Origin: Streptomyces diastaticus subsp. diastaticus | GTDB taxonomy: Bacteria > Actinomycetota > Actinomycetes > Streptomycetales > Streptomycetaceae | Direction of reading: 5' to 3' | NCBI RefSeq assembly: GCF_011170125.1 | Contig: NZ_BLLN01000003.1 | Span: 1,994,501-2,058,500 of the forward strand | Length of the DNA stretch: 64,000 bases | Shown: piece by piece, positions 45,209 through 53,502 of the stretch | Layout of the letters: every line of letters starts with the position of its first letter | Position numbering within the stretch: the stretch's first letter is position 1 | Translations under genes and position numbers: made by a program | The notes under the pieces: model-generated | Databases searched by the model: none | The model's input: only the letters and a program-made list of their open reading frames with translations | What the model was told of the DNA's origin: nothing

Positions 45209-45637
45209 GTATTTCCTTAATTTTCACCCTGCAGCCCCTTACTCAAGAGGCGGCTTCTTTCAACCGTAGCAGGATCGGCTCGGGTAAGCTAATTTGCTGT
45301 CGCAATCGATGGTGTCAACCCGTTCGAGGTGTGGGCCCCGACGACCGGTCCGGCCGTGCGACCACAGAGCCACATCAAGCCCCACGCTCGGTAGGTGATG
45401 CGCAATTCTGCCACCTCGTCGGGCGCAATGGGGTCGCCTCTCCAGGCTCGCCGCGAAGGTCGCTGCCCTGCATGCCTTCACTCATTGGAATTCACACTGG
45501 CAATGCCATAGAAGACGTGGAGGACGCTCCGGCGAAAATTTTCCCAACCGCGGCGCCTTCCCGGTCTAGGAAATCTCATTCCTCCGAGACGCAGAAAGAA
45601 GCGGATTCGTAATCTGGTTCTCCACTTTGGACGAGTG
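45209..45637. other. Promoter region of tmm
   Basis: About 430 bases, locally less GC-rich than its surroundings, without a convincing gene. It should contain the tmm promoter. No operator was recognised. Confidence 0.5.
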
Positions 45638-45885
45638 AGCCTCTTTCGTCCTGTGCTGGAGGGTGAAATGGGCTGGCCAGCGAGGGTGATGACGAGGCAG
45701 TGCCCCTCGTCGTTGGCGTGGTGATCCACTCAACACACCGGCGGCCGAAGGGACCCTGTTGGTTCCGTATCGAGCCCCGCTCGACGTCCCGCATGAGCTC
45801 GTCGAGCATGTCGCCTGGCTGCTGCACGAGCACCGCCGAGCCCGTAACACCCGCTGGCGCAAGCTCGGCTGCTTCCAGCAGGCAC
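45638..45885 (+). mobile_element. 5' fragment of an IS5/DDE_4-type element
   Basis: It begins with the terminus AGTGAGCCTCTTTCGTCCTG and encodes LVPYRAPLDVPHELVEHVAW, LLHEHRRARNTRWRKLGCFQ, the N-terminus of the same transposase subgroup as copies C-E. It is interrupted at 45886 by insertion of copy B. Confidence 0.65.
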
Positions 45886-46760
45886 TGAGCTTCTTCGAGT
45901 TGGGCACCGATCGGGTGACGGTTTGCGTAGCGCAACGAGCGAGGCCCCCGAGCTGTTGATCGAGATGTCTGACGTCTCAACAACACTGCTCGGGGGCCTC
46001 GTTGGTTATCTATCCTGCCGCACTCGACCTGCCGCATGCCCTCGTGGAGTGGGTGACCATGCTGGTCGTCACCCGTGAGGGCGACCGGCGCTGCAAGCTC
46101 CGTCCGTCTCAGCGTGCGATGGCGGCACTGGTGTACCTGCGCGAGCACACCACCCTGGCGAAGATCGCTGCAGGTTTCGGCATCAGCGAGTCCACCGCGC
46201 ACGCGTACACCACTGCGGTCATCGACCTGCTCGCGGAACGCGCTCCGGGTCTGCTGAAAGTTCTGCGCGAGACCGACCCGGACTTCGCCCTGCTGGACGG
46301 CACGCTGGCCGAGTGCGACCGGGTCGGGGACGGCCGGGCCGACTACTCCCACAAACACCGCCGGCACGGAGTGAACGTGCAGTTGGTCACCGACCCCGGC
46401 GGCCGGCTGCTGTGGCTCTCCCCAGCACTGCCGGGCCGGACCCATGACCTGACCGCCGCCCGCGCCCACCGGATCATCCGCATCTGCGAGCGTCAGGACG
46501 TCCCCCTCCTGGCGGATCTCGCCTACCAGGGCGGCGGGCCCTGGTTGACCACGGGCATCAAACGCAGACCCCTGCAGGACCTGACTCCTACCGAGAAGAC
46601 CCTCAACAGGGCACTGGCCGAGGCGCGAGCACCGGTCGAGCGAGGCGTCGCCCGCCTGAAGTCCTGGCGCATCTTCCGCCGGTCCCGATGCAGTCCCAAC
46701 CGCATGACGTCAATCGCCAAAGCCATCCTCACCCTGGAGCGTCAACGCTGAAGAAGCTCA
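45886..46760 (+). mobile_element. IS5-family (DDE_4) copy B, complete
   Basis: 875 bp bounded by TGAGCTTCTTCGAGTTGG and its inverted counterpart ending AAGAAGCTCA (11-bp core TGAGCTTCTTC). It carries one uninterrupted transposase frame. It is inserted into an older fragment (45638-45885) and abuts copy C on the right. Confidence 0.8.
46002..46751 (+). CDS. IS5-family transposase, DDE_4 superfamily (copy B)
   Basis: 249 residues from TTG 46002. A helix-turn-helix ([20 protein letters not shown]) precedes the DDE domain: first Asp in [14 protein letters not shown], second in [10 protein letters not shown], Glu in [36 protein letters not shown] is the characteristic middle segment. No internal stop or frameshift, so this copy may still be active and could mobilise copy A. 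Confidence 0.85.
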   Translation: MVIYPAALDLPHALVEWVTMLVVTREGDRRCKLRPSQRAMAALVYLREHTTLAKIAAGFGISESTAHAYTTAVIDLLAERAPGLLKVLRETDPDFALLDGTLAECDRVGDGRADYSHKHRRHGVNVQLVTDPGGRLLWLSPALPGRTHDLTAARAHRIIRICERQDVPLLADLAYQGGGPWLTTGIKRRPLQDLTPTEKTLNRALAEARAPVERGVARLKSWRIFRRSRCSPNRMTSIAKAILTLERQR

Positions 46761-46872
46761 CTGAGCCTTTTCCAACCTGCTGCTGGAGTACCACAGTTGG
46801 GCTGGCAAGGTGGTGAAGCCCCTGGTAGATGGGTTTTCGACCAAGAGAACCGTCTCCACCAGAGGCTTCGCA

Positions 46873-47033
46873 TGCTTGTTTACCCGTCGGGTGTCGACGT
46901 GTCCAGTTCCGCCCTCCGCTTCCTCACGCAGCAGCTGCGGCGCCACCGCCGCGCGATCGGCTCCCGGTGGCGGCGCCTGACCGCCGGCCGCCAGGCCCTG
47001 CTCACCCTCGCCCATCTGCGGATGGGCCACACC
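46873..47033 (+). pseudogene. Copy C transposase, 5' piece
   Basis: MLVYPSGVDVSSSALRFLTQ followed by a basic helix (QLRRHRRAIGSRWRRLTAGR). It is cut at codon 54 by the inserted IS. It pairs with the 3' piece at 48310-48910. Confidence 0.75.
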
Positions 47034-47073
47034 TAGAGCGTGTCTCTTTGGTGAGTTGATCGGTTGATCGGAT

Positions 47074-47933
47074 ATGCCTGTCCGGTTAGTGATCACCGAT
47101 GCGATGTGGGACCGGATCGAGCCGCTGATGCCGGCCGATCCGGTCCGTGGACGAAGGTGGGCCGACCACCGCCGAACCCTGGAAGCCATCGCGTGGAAGT
47201 ACCGAACCTGCTCACCTTGGCGTGACCTGCCGGAGGAACTCGGGTCCTTTCAGACCGCGCACAAACGCCTGATCAGGTGGGCCGTGGACGGCACGTGGGA
47301 ACGAATCCTCGCGGCGATCCTCGCTGTGGCGGATGCCGGTGGCGACGTGGGCTGGACGGTCTCGGTGGACTCCACTGTCTGCCGCGCCCATCAGCATTCG
47401 GCCGGAGCCAGGAAAAAAGGGCTTCCGACCGGCCCGAGCCCGAGGACCACGCGCTTGGACGCTCTCGTGGTGGCTTGAGCACGAAGGTTCACTTGGCGAG
47501 CGACAGCCGGGCACGGCCTCTGTCCATGCACGTCACGGCAGGCCAGGCTGGCGACGCGCCGGCCTTCGAGGCGGTCATGGCCGGAATCCGAATCCCACGA
47601 AGCGGACTCGGCAGGCCAAGAACCCGCCCTGCGGTCGTCCTGGCGGATCGCGCCTACTCCTCCCGCGCGATCCGCGGGCACCTCCGTCGACGCGGCATCC
47701 GTGCGGTCATCCCGCAGCCCGCCGACCAGATCGGCCACCGCCTGCGGCGAGGCCGCGCCGGAGGCAGGCCCCCCGGCTTCAACGTCGAGGCATACAAGGA
47801 GCGCAATACCGTCGAGCGATGCATCGCCCGACTCAAGCAGTGGCGCGGCCTCGCAATGCGGACGGACAAGCTCGCCATCGCCTACCAGGCCGCACTCCAC
47901 CTTGCTGCCATCCTCATCTGGACCCGGTGCTGA
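47074..47933 (+). CDS. IS5-family transposase made by -1 frameshifting
   Basis: Two overlapping frames. Frame 1 (47074-47478) has the N-terminal DUF4096-like part and the first catalytic Asp (TVSVDSTVCRAHQHSAGARKK). Frame 2 (open to 47933) carries STKVHLASDSRARPLS, the second Asp (VVLADRAYSS) and the Glu (ERCIARLKQWRG). They join by a -1 shift at the A6 run 47413-47418 (AGGAAAAAAGGG), a typical slippery site for such elements. No other lesion is visible, so the transposase may be functional. ATG 47074 is used. Confidence 0.8.
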
Positions 47934-47953
47934 GCAAGGCGCCGAAGGACTCT

Positions 47954-48250
47954 TCAGGCCAACCCGTGCTTGATCAGTCGGTTCTGCTCTCCGTCAAAGA
48001 TGCTGGCCAGGGCTTCGGCCTCCCGCAGGTTCCCGCCGAAGAGACCCCGCCGGTCGACGTGAACGATCAAAATGTCGTGGCTGTCGATCACCTCAGAGAT
48101 GCCCCGGGTCTCGATCGTGTCCGACCACGCATCCAGATTCCGGCCGAACCACTTCGGCAGCCCGCATGGCTCACTCACCGCGTCCCAGAAGTCGTTGAGG
48201 GTCTCGATCAGTCGACCACGCAGGTCAACGACCAGCTCGCTATCCGTCAT
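47954..48250 (-). CDS. Barstar-family ribonuclease-inhibitor-like protein
   Basis: 98 residues with the barstar pattern: DLRGRLIETLNDFWDAVSEP, then GLPKWFGRNLDAWSDTIE (the helix and Asn-Leu-Asp-Ala motif that plugs the RNase active site), a hydrophobic strand (HDILIVHVDRRGLF) and a C-terminal helix. Barstar proteins bind and inhibit barnase-type RNases and often serve as immunity proteins to polymorphic toxins. No barnase-like gene is adjacent. The gene lies inside the IS boundaries, convergent to the transposase, so it appears to travel as cargo. The start at ATG 48250 lacks a strong RBS. Confidence 0.8.
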   Translation of the reverse strand: MTDSELVVDLRGRLIETLNDFWDAVSEPCGLPKWFGRNLDAWSDTIETRGISEVIDSHDILIVHVDRRGLFGGNLREAEALASIFDGEQNRLIKHGLA

Positions 48251-48309
48251 CGCAGCAGACTAACCAGCCCACCCCATGAGGCACTCACCAGCCAAAGAGA
48301 CAGGCCCTA

Positions 48310-48910
48310 GGCCCAGCTTGCGGCCGGGTTCGGCATCGGCACCACGACGGCCTACCGCTACGTCACCGAGGCGGTCGAGCTCCTGGCCGCTCTCGCCCCC
48401 GGCCTGACCGACGCGGTGCGGACCGCATCGGCGAAGGCGTACCTGATCCTGGACGGCACCCTCCTGCCCATCGACCGCATCGCCGCGGACCGGCCGTTCT
48501 ACTCCGGCAAGCACAAGAAGCACGGGATGAACGTGCAGATCCTCGCCGACCCCTTCGGCCGGCTGCTGTGGGCCTCACCCGCCCTGCCCGGCGCCGTCCA
48601 CGACATCCGCGCAGCCCGCGAACACGGGATCATCGACGCCCTCGCCGAGGCAGACGTCCCATGCTGGGCCGACAAGGCATACCGAGGCACCGGCGGCACG
48701 GTCCGCATCCCATGCTGGGGACGGTGGGAAACCCTCTCCACAGGCCAGCAGGCGGTCAACCGGTCCCACGCAAAGATCCGGGCCCTCGTCGAACAGGCCG
48801 TCGCCACCCTCAAGTCCTGGCGACTCCTCCGCAGGCTACGGTGCTCGACCACCCGGATCACCAGCCTCGTCCAAGCCATCCTCACCCTGCATCTGACCAG
48901 CTCGGAGTGA
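48310..48910 (+). pseudogene. Copy C transposase, 3' piece
   Basis: It continues the protein begun at 46873: helix-turn-helix AQLAAGFGIGTTTAYRYVTE, catalytic Asp in LILDGTLLPIDRI, HKKHGMNVQILADPFGRLLW, second Asp in CWADKAYRGTG and Glu in LVEQAVATLKSWRLLRRL. It is intact but has lost its start. Confidence 0.75.
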
Positions 48911-48930
48911 GGATGGAAAAGGCTCACTGC

Positions 48931-49559
48931 TCACGCTGGTGCCCCTCCGTGAACGAGACGTTCGCCCAGCTCGGCGCCGGGTTCGCGATATCACAGGTCA
49001 CCGCCTGGCGCTACGTTGGCGAGGCCCTGGACGTGCTGGCCTCCTGGGCCTCAGGCCTCCATGAAGCCCTCACCGGCCCTCGGTGAGGGCGGCCACGTCA
49101 TCGTTGACGGCACGCTGATCCCCACCGACCGCGTCCGCGCCGATCAGCCGTACTGCTCGCAGAAACACAAGAAGCACGGCATGAACGTACAGGTCATAGC
49201 CCGCCCTGACGGCACACCACGCGACAGTCGGCCGCGCACATGGCCTGACCGCGGCCCGCGCCCACGGCATCGTCCAGGCCGCCTGTCTGACCCGGCGGAT
49301 CCTCGTGCCGGCGGACTGCGCCTACCAGGGTGCCGGAACTACCTTCCACACCCCGTACTACCACCACGGCGAACAGCCCGAGCAATACCAGCAGTTCAAC
49401 CGCGACCACGCCTGCCTCCGAGTCCCCGGCGAACGCGCCTTCGCCCGACTCGTGCGTCATGCACAGAGCATGCTCCTCCACCCGCCGTATCAGCCGCACC
49501 GTCCAAGTCATCCACATGCTACTGACCTGCGACTATTCAGGATGAAGGAGGCCCACTGA
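48931..49559 (+). mobile_element. IS5-family copy D, 5'-truncated and frameshifted
   Basis: Begins inside the transposase (ETFAQLGAGFAISQVTAWRY), shifts frame near 49070 (VIVDGTLIPTDRVRADQP, HKKHGMNVQVIARPDG) and again near 49220. It ends with PADCAYQGAGTTFHTPYYHH and the terminus ATTCAGGATGAAGGAGGCC. At least two frameshifts, so dead. Confidence 0.7.
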
Positions 49560-49888
49560 TGCAGCGGTACACCGTGCTCGTCCGCACCTGAAACCAGCTG
49601 CGAGCTGAGGGTGTGGTTCCGTCCGTAGATGCGCCAGCACCAACAGGGCTTGAAGGCCGGCCGGGAGCCGGCGCCAGCGGCTTTTGATCCGACGACGGTG
49701 TTCTCCCAGGCGAGCGGCGAGGAAGGGCAGGGACCGACTCGACACGTCCAGCACGCACGGGTGGACAAGTATGTGAAGCCTCTGGTGGGTACCGGGTGAT
49801 CGTGGTCGTGAACCCGTCTACTGGGGGCTTCACTTATCTGTCGAACCAACCGGCCAGCACACACAGCAAGTTGGCAAAGGCGCACTGT
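49560..49888 (-). mobile_element. IS5-family copy E, inverted 5' fragment
   Basis: On the minus strand the terminus AGTGCGCCTTTGCCAACTTG (from 49888) and the encoded LDVSSRSLPFLAARLGEHRR, RIKSRWRRLPAGLQALLVLA match the 5' end of copy C. It is joined head-on to the 3' end of copy D, so this block is a rearrangement product. Confidence 0.65.
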
Positions 49889-50008
49889 CCGCGGTCTTGG
49901 CCACTCGTCGGACAATGCCGAACGGCTGATGGCCTTTCACCGCAGGTGCTGCCAGATGTTCACGCCGCTTCCCCGGCGAGATCGGCGAGTGCCAACACGG
50001 TGGGTGCG

Positions 50009-51037
50009 TCAGATGCCGTCCTCCGGCGGTATCGGTTGTTCCGTGGGCGGGGGGCTGGTCAGTGCCGTGCCCAGGGCGGTGGGTGCGTAGTAGACCGTGC
50101 GGCCCACGCGGTAGCGAGTGACCAGATCTGCGTCACGGAGCGCGGTGAGGTGCCCGGAGACGGTGGCGGGGCTCAGGCTGAGGTTTCGGGCCAAGGTGCT
50201 GGTCGAGACGGGCTTGTGCAGACTGGTCAGCACCCTGGCGCGGGTACGTCCGATAAGGCGCTGGAGGCTCTGTGAGGCTGAGGGGTGGGGTGAGGACTGC
50301 CAGAGGTCGCCGACTCCGCGCGCAGGGTAGATCAGGGTGGGCTGCCAGGGTGCTTCGACCACCACGGTGAGCGTCGGCCATACGAAGGCGCTCGGTAGGA
50401 GTAGGAGCCCTTGCCCGCCCAGGGGGTGCCGGGTCCGGTGAGGAGCCGCGATATGGAGTGCGCCGAGTTCGTGCCAGGTGATGGTGGGGTGCAACTCGGT
50501 GAGCATGCGATGGAGTCCGCCCTCGGCCAATTGACGGGACCTGACGGCGATGTCGGCATCGAGCAAGTCCCGGAGCTGGGGCCATTGCGGGGCGATGAGC
50601 CAGTTCCAGCAGGTACGGATCAGGGTGACGAGCTGAGCGAGGGTGCGGGCGGGGTCGGCGAGGAGACGGTCGGCGACTTCGGGGCGCGGAGGCGTCTTCC
50701 GTTCGGGCCCGTGGAGACAGCGGCGGAGTTCCTCCCTCACATGGGCGAGGGGGGTGTCCGCGACCCGGGCCAGTTCGTCCTCGATCTCTGAGAGCGGGCC
50801 GGTCGGGGGCGGGGTCAGGAAGTCCGGTGTGTACCCGGTACGCGGGAGGAGGGTCAGGAGCGGGGAGAGTTGTTTCTCGTCGAGCTCGGGGCGGAGTTTC
50901 CTCAGCCAGGGCAGGTGGTAGGCCTGGCGACGGGGATCAGCGAGGGTCCGTACGGCGGCGACGGTCTCCCACAGGGGGGAGAGCGCGAAGCGGCATTTCA
51001 GCAGGTCCGCTGTCTCCACGAGCAACTGCACCGCCAT
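50009..51037 (-). CDS. ArsR-type winged-helix regulator with DUF5937-like N-terminus
   Basis: 342 residues. The N-terminal about 230 residues form a helical domain common in actinobacterial regulators (FALSPLWETVAAVRTLADPR, LPWLRKLRPELDEKQL). The C-terminal 90 residues are an ArsR/HTH_20 winged helix: RARVLTSLHKPVSTSTLARN, LSLSPATVSGHLTALRDADL, VTRYRVGRTVYYAPT. The gene is divergent from the MFS exporter at 51135 with about 100 bases between, so it probably represses that exporter. No metal-binding Cys pair is present. Confidence 0.88.
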   Translation of the reverse strand: MAVQLLVETADLLKCRFALSPLWETVAAVRTLADPRRQAYHLPWLRKLRPELDEKQLSPLLTLLPRTGYTPDFLTPPPTGPLSEIEDELARVADTPLAHVREELRRCLHGPERKTPPRPEVADRLLADPARTLAQLVTLIRTCWNWLIAPQWPQLRDLLDADIAVRSRQLAEGGLHRMLTELHPTITWHELGALHIAAPHRTRHPLGGQGLLLLPSAFVWPTLTVVVEAPWQPTLIYPARGVGDLWQSSPHPSASQSLQRLIGRTRARVLTSLHKPVSTSTLARNLSLSPATVSGHLTALRDADLVTRYRVGRTVYYAPTALGTALTSPPPTEQPIPPEDGI

Positions 51038-51134
51038 GACCGCACCTTGTCTCTCATGGCCGCAACAGGCCTGTGGATTCGGCTATTTCCGAATCCATTG
51101 AACCGCGGTCGGGGTGGTCTGGATGCTGCGTTCC

Positions 51135-52433
51135 ATGTCTCAGCACAGCTCCCGCGTCCCTTTGCAGAGCGACTCCGCCGCCCCTTCCACTTCCACCGCG
51201 CCCGCGACGTACCGTACGGTCCTGGCGGTACGCGAGTTCCGCATGATCTTCCTCGCGCAGGTCATCGCGACTCTGGGCAATGTCGTCGCACAGATCACGC
51301 TCTCGATCATGGTGTACCAGCGGACGCAGTCACCGCTGTTGTCCTCGCTGACGTTCGCGCTGGGCTTTGTCCCCTATGTCTTCGGGGCGACGTTGCTGTC
51401 GGCCGTGGCTGACCGGCATCCCGCCCGGGACGTCATGGTGGCCTGCCAGGCGCTCAGTTGCGTGGTGGTCGGCGCCATGGCCATTCCCGGGATGCCCATT
51501 CCCGTCCTGCTCGTCCTGCTGCTGGTGCTCGGCACCGTCGCCCCGGTGTTCCAGGGGGCTCGTGCGGCGAGCCTGCCGGACCTGCTGTCCGGCTCGGGGT
51601 ACGTGCTTGGCCGGTCCCTGCTGCGGCTCGTCTCGCAGAGCACCCAAATCATCGGTTTCGCGGTCGGCGGGCTGCTGCTCCTCGTGATGACCTCCTCGCA
51701 GGCCCTGCTCGCGGCGGCGGCGGGATTCGGTCTGGCGGTCTTGCTCCTCCGGTTCGGGACCCGCCGTCGGGCGGCCCGCGAGCCGGAAGGCGGTACTCAG
51801 GGTTCGGTGGCCCGTGCGTCCCTGTCGGGCGTACGGCAGGTGCTGGCCGTCCCCGGGCTCCGTCCGCTGCTGTTGCTGACCTGGCTGCCGCCGGCCTTCG
51901 CCGTCGCCCCTGAGGCTCTGGCCTCTCCGTACGCGGACGAGCTTGGTGGCGGCCCGGCTGCCGTGGGGCTGCTGTTGTGCGCCGCGCCGGCGGGCTCGGT
52001 GGTCGGCGAGTTGCTGGCCGGCACCCTGCTCACCGCACGAACCCGGGTCCGGATGGTGCTGCCGACTGCCGTGCTGATGTTCCTCCCGCTGCTCGGGTTC
52101 GCGTTCCGCCCCGGCCTGTGGACATCGGTGGCCCTGCTGACGGTGTGCGGTCTCGGCTTCACCTACGCCATGGGGCTGGACCAGCGGGTCCTCGACGCGA
52201 CCCCCGAGGAACTGCGCGGACGGGCGCTGACCATTACGCTGGCGGGTCTGATGATCACCCAGGGGCTGGGGTTCGCCGCTGCCGGCGCGGTCGCGGAGTT
52301 CCTGCCGCCCCACATCGTGATCGTGATCGTGGGCTCCCTCGGCCTGCTGACCCTGGCGTGGTGCGGGGCGTCGATGCGCCCTCGCAAGGACAGGCAGGCA
52401 ACCCGGCTGCCTGTGGCGGATCAGGCAGCGTAG
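51135..52433 (+). CDS. MFS transporter (multidrug-efflux type)
   Basis: About 432 residues with twelve hydrophobic segments. REFRMIFLAQVIATLGNVVAQ and SLTFALGFVPYVFGATLLSA mark the first helices, ADRHPARDVMVA the loop-2/3 motif. The start is uncertain: GTG 51114, ATG 51123 and ATG 51135 are in frame, and 51135 gives the usual short hydrophilic leader. A terminator hairpin follows at 52441. It is likely regulated by the divergent ArsR-like protein. The substrate is unknown. Confidence 0.88.
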   Translation: MSQHSSRVPLQSDSAAPSTSTAPATYRTVLAVREFRMIFLAQVIATLGNVVAQITLSIMVYQRTQSPLLSSLTFALGFVPYVFGATLLSAVADRHPARDVMVACQALSCVVVGAMAIPGMPIPVLLVLLLVLGTVAPVFQGARAASLPDLLSGSGYVLGRSLLRLVSQSTQIIGFAVGGLLLLVMTSSQALLAAAAGFGLAVLLLRFGTRRRAAREPEGGTQGSVARASLSGVRQVLAVPGLRPLLLLTWLPPAFAVAPEALASPYADELGGGPAAVGLLLCAAPAGSVVGELLAGTLLTARTRVRMVLPTAVLMFLPLLGFAFRPGLWTSVALLTVCGLGFTYAMGLDQRVLDATPEELRGRALTITLAGLMITQGLGFAAAGAVAEFLPPHIVIVIVGSLGLLTLAWCGASMRPRKDRQATRLPVADQAA

Positions 52434-52440
52434 GCAGAAC

Positions 52441-52477
52441 TGGGGCTCGGCGGGAGGGCGTGTCCGGCCGAGCCCCA
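52441..52477 (+). terminator. Hairpin after the MFS gene
   Basis: 11-bp perfect stem (TGGGGCTCGGC at 52441-52451, complement at 52467-52477), 15-base loop, beginning 8 bases after the stop codon. Confidence 0.75.
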
Positions 52478-52500
52478 GCGCTGTACCGGCGTCGGAGTAG

Positions 52501-52752
52501 TCAGCGGGGCAGCGGCTGGAGCGCAGCCCATTCCTGGTTTTGGTCAAGCCATCGCATGAGGGCGAAACCGGCTGCCTCGACCACTTCCTCGAACTCCCGA
52601 TCGGAGTAGACGACGTCGGTCCACGCATGGGTCCACGTGGTGTCGCCGTGGCGGCATTCCTGCGCCGCGTACAGCACCCCGGATTCGAGGCGGGCCTCGG
52701 TTATGGTCAGAACCATCCGGCCGGACCGCACGGTGTGCCCCGCCTTCAGGCC
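52501..52752 (-). pseudogene. C-terminal fragment of a class I methyltransferase
   Basis: About 80 codons reading SGRMVLTITEARLESGVLYA, QECRHGDTTWTHAWTDVVYS, REFEEVVEAAGFALMRWLD, the last strands and C-terminal helix of a SAM-dependent methyltransferase-like protein. The SAM-binding N-terminal part is absent. The upstream side is cut by an IS end at 52753. Confidence 0.6.
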
Positions 52753-52780
52753 AGTGAGCCTCTTCCAACCTGTCACTGAA
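52753..52780. mobile_element. Terminal repeat remnant of an IS5-type element
   Basis: AGTGAGCCTCTTCCAACCTG is the same terminus found at 45638 and 46761. Only about 28 bases survive between the methyltransferase fragment and the IS481 remnant. Confidence 0.55.
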
Positions 52781-52785
52781 GTCCG

Positions 52786-53475
52786 CTAGTTGTATTGACC
52801 CGCTGCGTTGTTGACACGGCTGATCGGTGGTTGGCCGCCGAGTGCGGTGTGGCGGCGGTGGTGGTTGTAGGCGTGGAGGAACGGTTCGAGGACTTCGGCG
52901 CGGTCGGTGTTGTTGGCGTAGGGCCGCAGGTAGGCCCACTCGTCCAGCAGGGTGCGGTTGAAGCGCCCGGCCTTTCCGTTCGTCTGTGGCCGGTAGGGGC
53001 GGGTGCGTTTGTGAGTGATGCCTGCGGCCTTGAGCGTCTCGTGCCAGATGCGGGAGCGGTAACAGGAGCCGTTGTCGGTCAGTACGCGCTCGACGGTGAT
53101 GCCGAGGTCGGTGAAGAACGCCTGTGCCCGGCGCCAGAAAGCGGTGGCGGTCTCCTTGCGTTCGTCGGTGAGGATCTCGCTGTAGGTCAGGCGGGTGTGG
53201 TCGTCGACGGCGGTGTGGATGAAGCTGTAGCCGATCTTCGGGGTACCGCTGGAGGTTCGTTCGGTGGTGGTGGCGTTCCGGTTGGACTCGCCGGCCTGAC
53301 GGCTGTGGACCTTGTGGCCGCCGCCGTCGGGAATGTTGCCGAACTTCTTGATGTCCACGTGGACCAGTTCGCCGGGGCGGGAGCGCTCGTAGCGGCGGAT
53401 GACCTTGCCGGTGGGCCTGTCCAGGAAGGCCAGGCGGTGGAGTCCATGGCGGGTCAGGACGCGGTACACGGTGGA
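52786..53475 (-). pseudogene. IS481-family transposase, 5'-truncated by an IS3 insertion
   Basis: C-terminal 228 codons of an IS481-type integrase: VYRVLTRHGLHRLAFLDRPT, LVHVDIKKFGNIPDGGGHKV (first Asp), TAVDDHTRLTYSEILTDERK, VLTDNGSCYRS (second Asp) and the Glu-region HKRTRPYRPQTNGKAGRFNR. In that last motif Gly-Lys-Ala-Gly-Arg-Phe stands where active enzymes usually have a Glu (GKVERF), so the catalytic Glu may be lost. The N-terminal half is missing because the IS3 element begins at 53476. Confidence 0.8.
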
Positions 53476-53502
53476 TGAACCGCCCCGGGTTCGGTAGAGA
53501 CC

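Larger units (their letters stand above)
47036..48307 (+). mobile_element. IS5-family (IS427-like) element carrying a barstar-like passenger gene
   Basis: 1272 bp with terminal repeats GAGCGTGTCTCTTTGG and, inverted, GGGCCTGTCTCTTTGG (14 of 16 identical), flanked by TA on both sides (47034-47035 and 48308-48309), the target duplication usual for the IS427 group. It contains a two-frame transposase (47074-47933) on the plus strand and, between the transposase stop and the right end, a convergent barstar-family gene (47954-48250). Ordinary members end shortly after the transposase, so about 350 bp are extra. Confidence 0.8.
46761..48928 (+). mobile_element. IS5-family copy C, split by a second IS
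   Basis: Ends CTGAGCCTTTTCCAACC (46761 onward) and the inverted AGGATGGAAAAGGCTCACTG (to 48928). The transposase is in two pieces: 46873-47033 (LTAGRQALLTLAHLRMGHT) and 48310-48910 (AQLAAGFGIGTTTAYRYVTE through the DDE core to LTLHLTSSE). Everything between 47036 and 48307 is a separate element, inserted at a TA. Without the insert the joint would read ACC-TAG-GCC, a stop, so the copy carries an additional point mutation or damage at the target. Confidence 0.8.

Noticed and set aside
45260..45481. Small minus-strand frame upstream of tmm
   Set aside because: No RBS, no homology and located in the likely promoter region.
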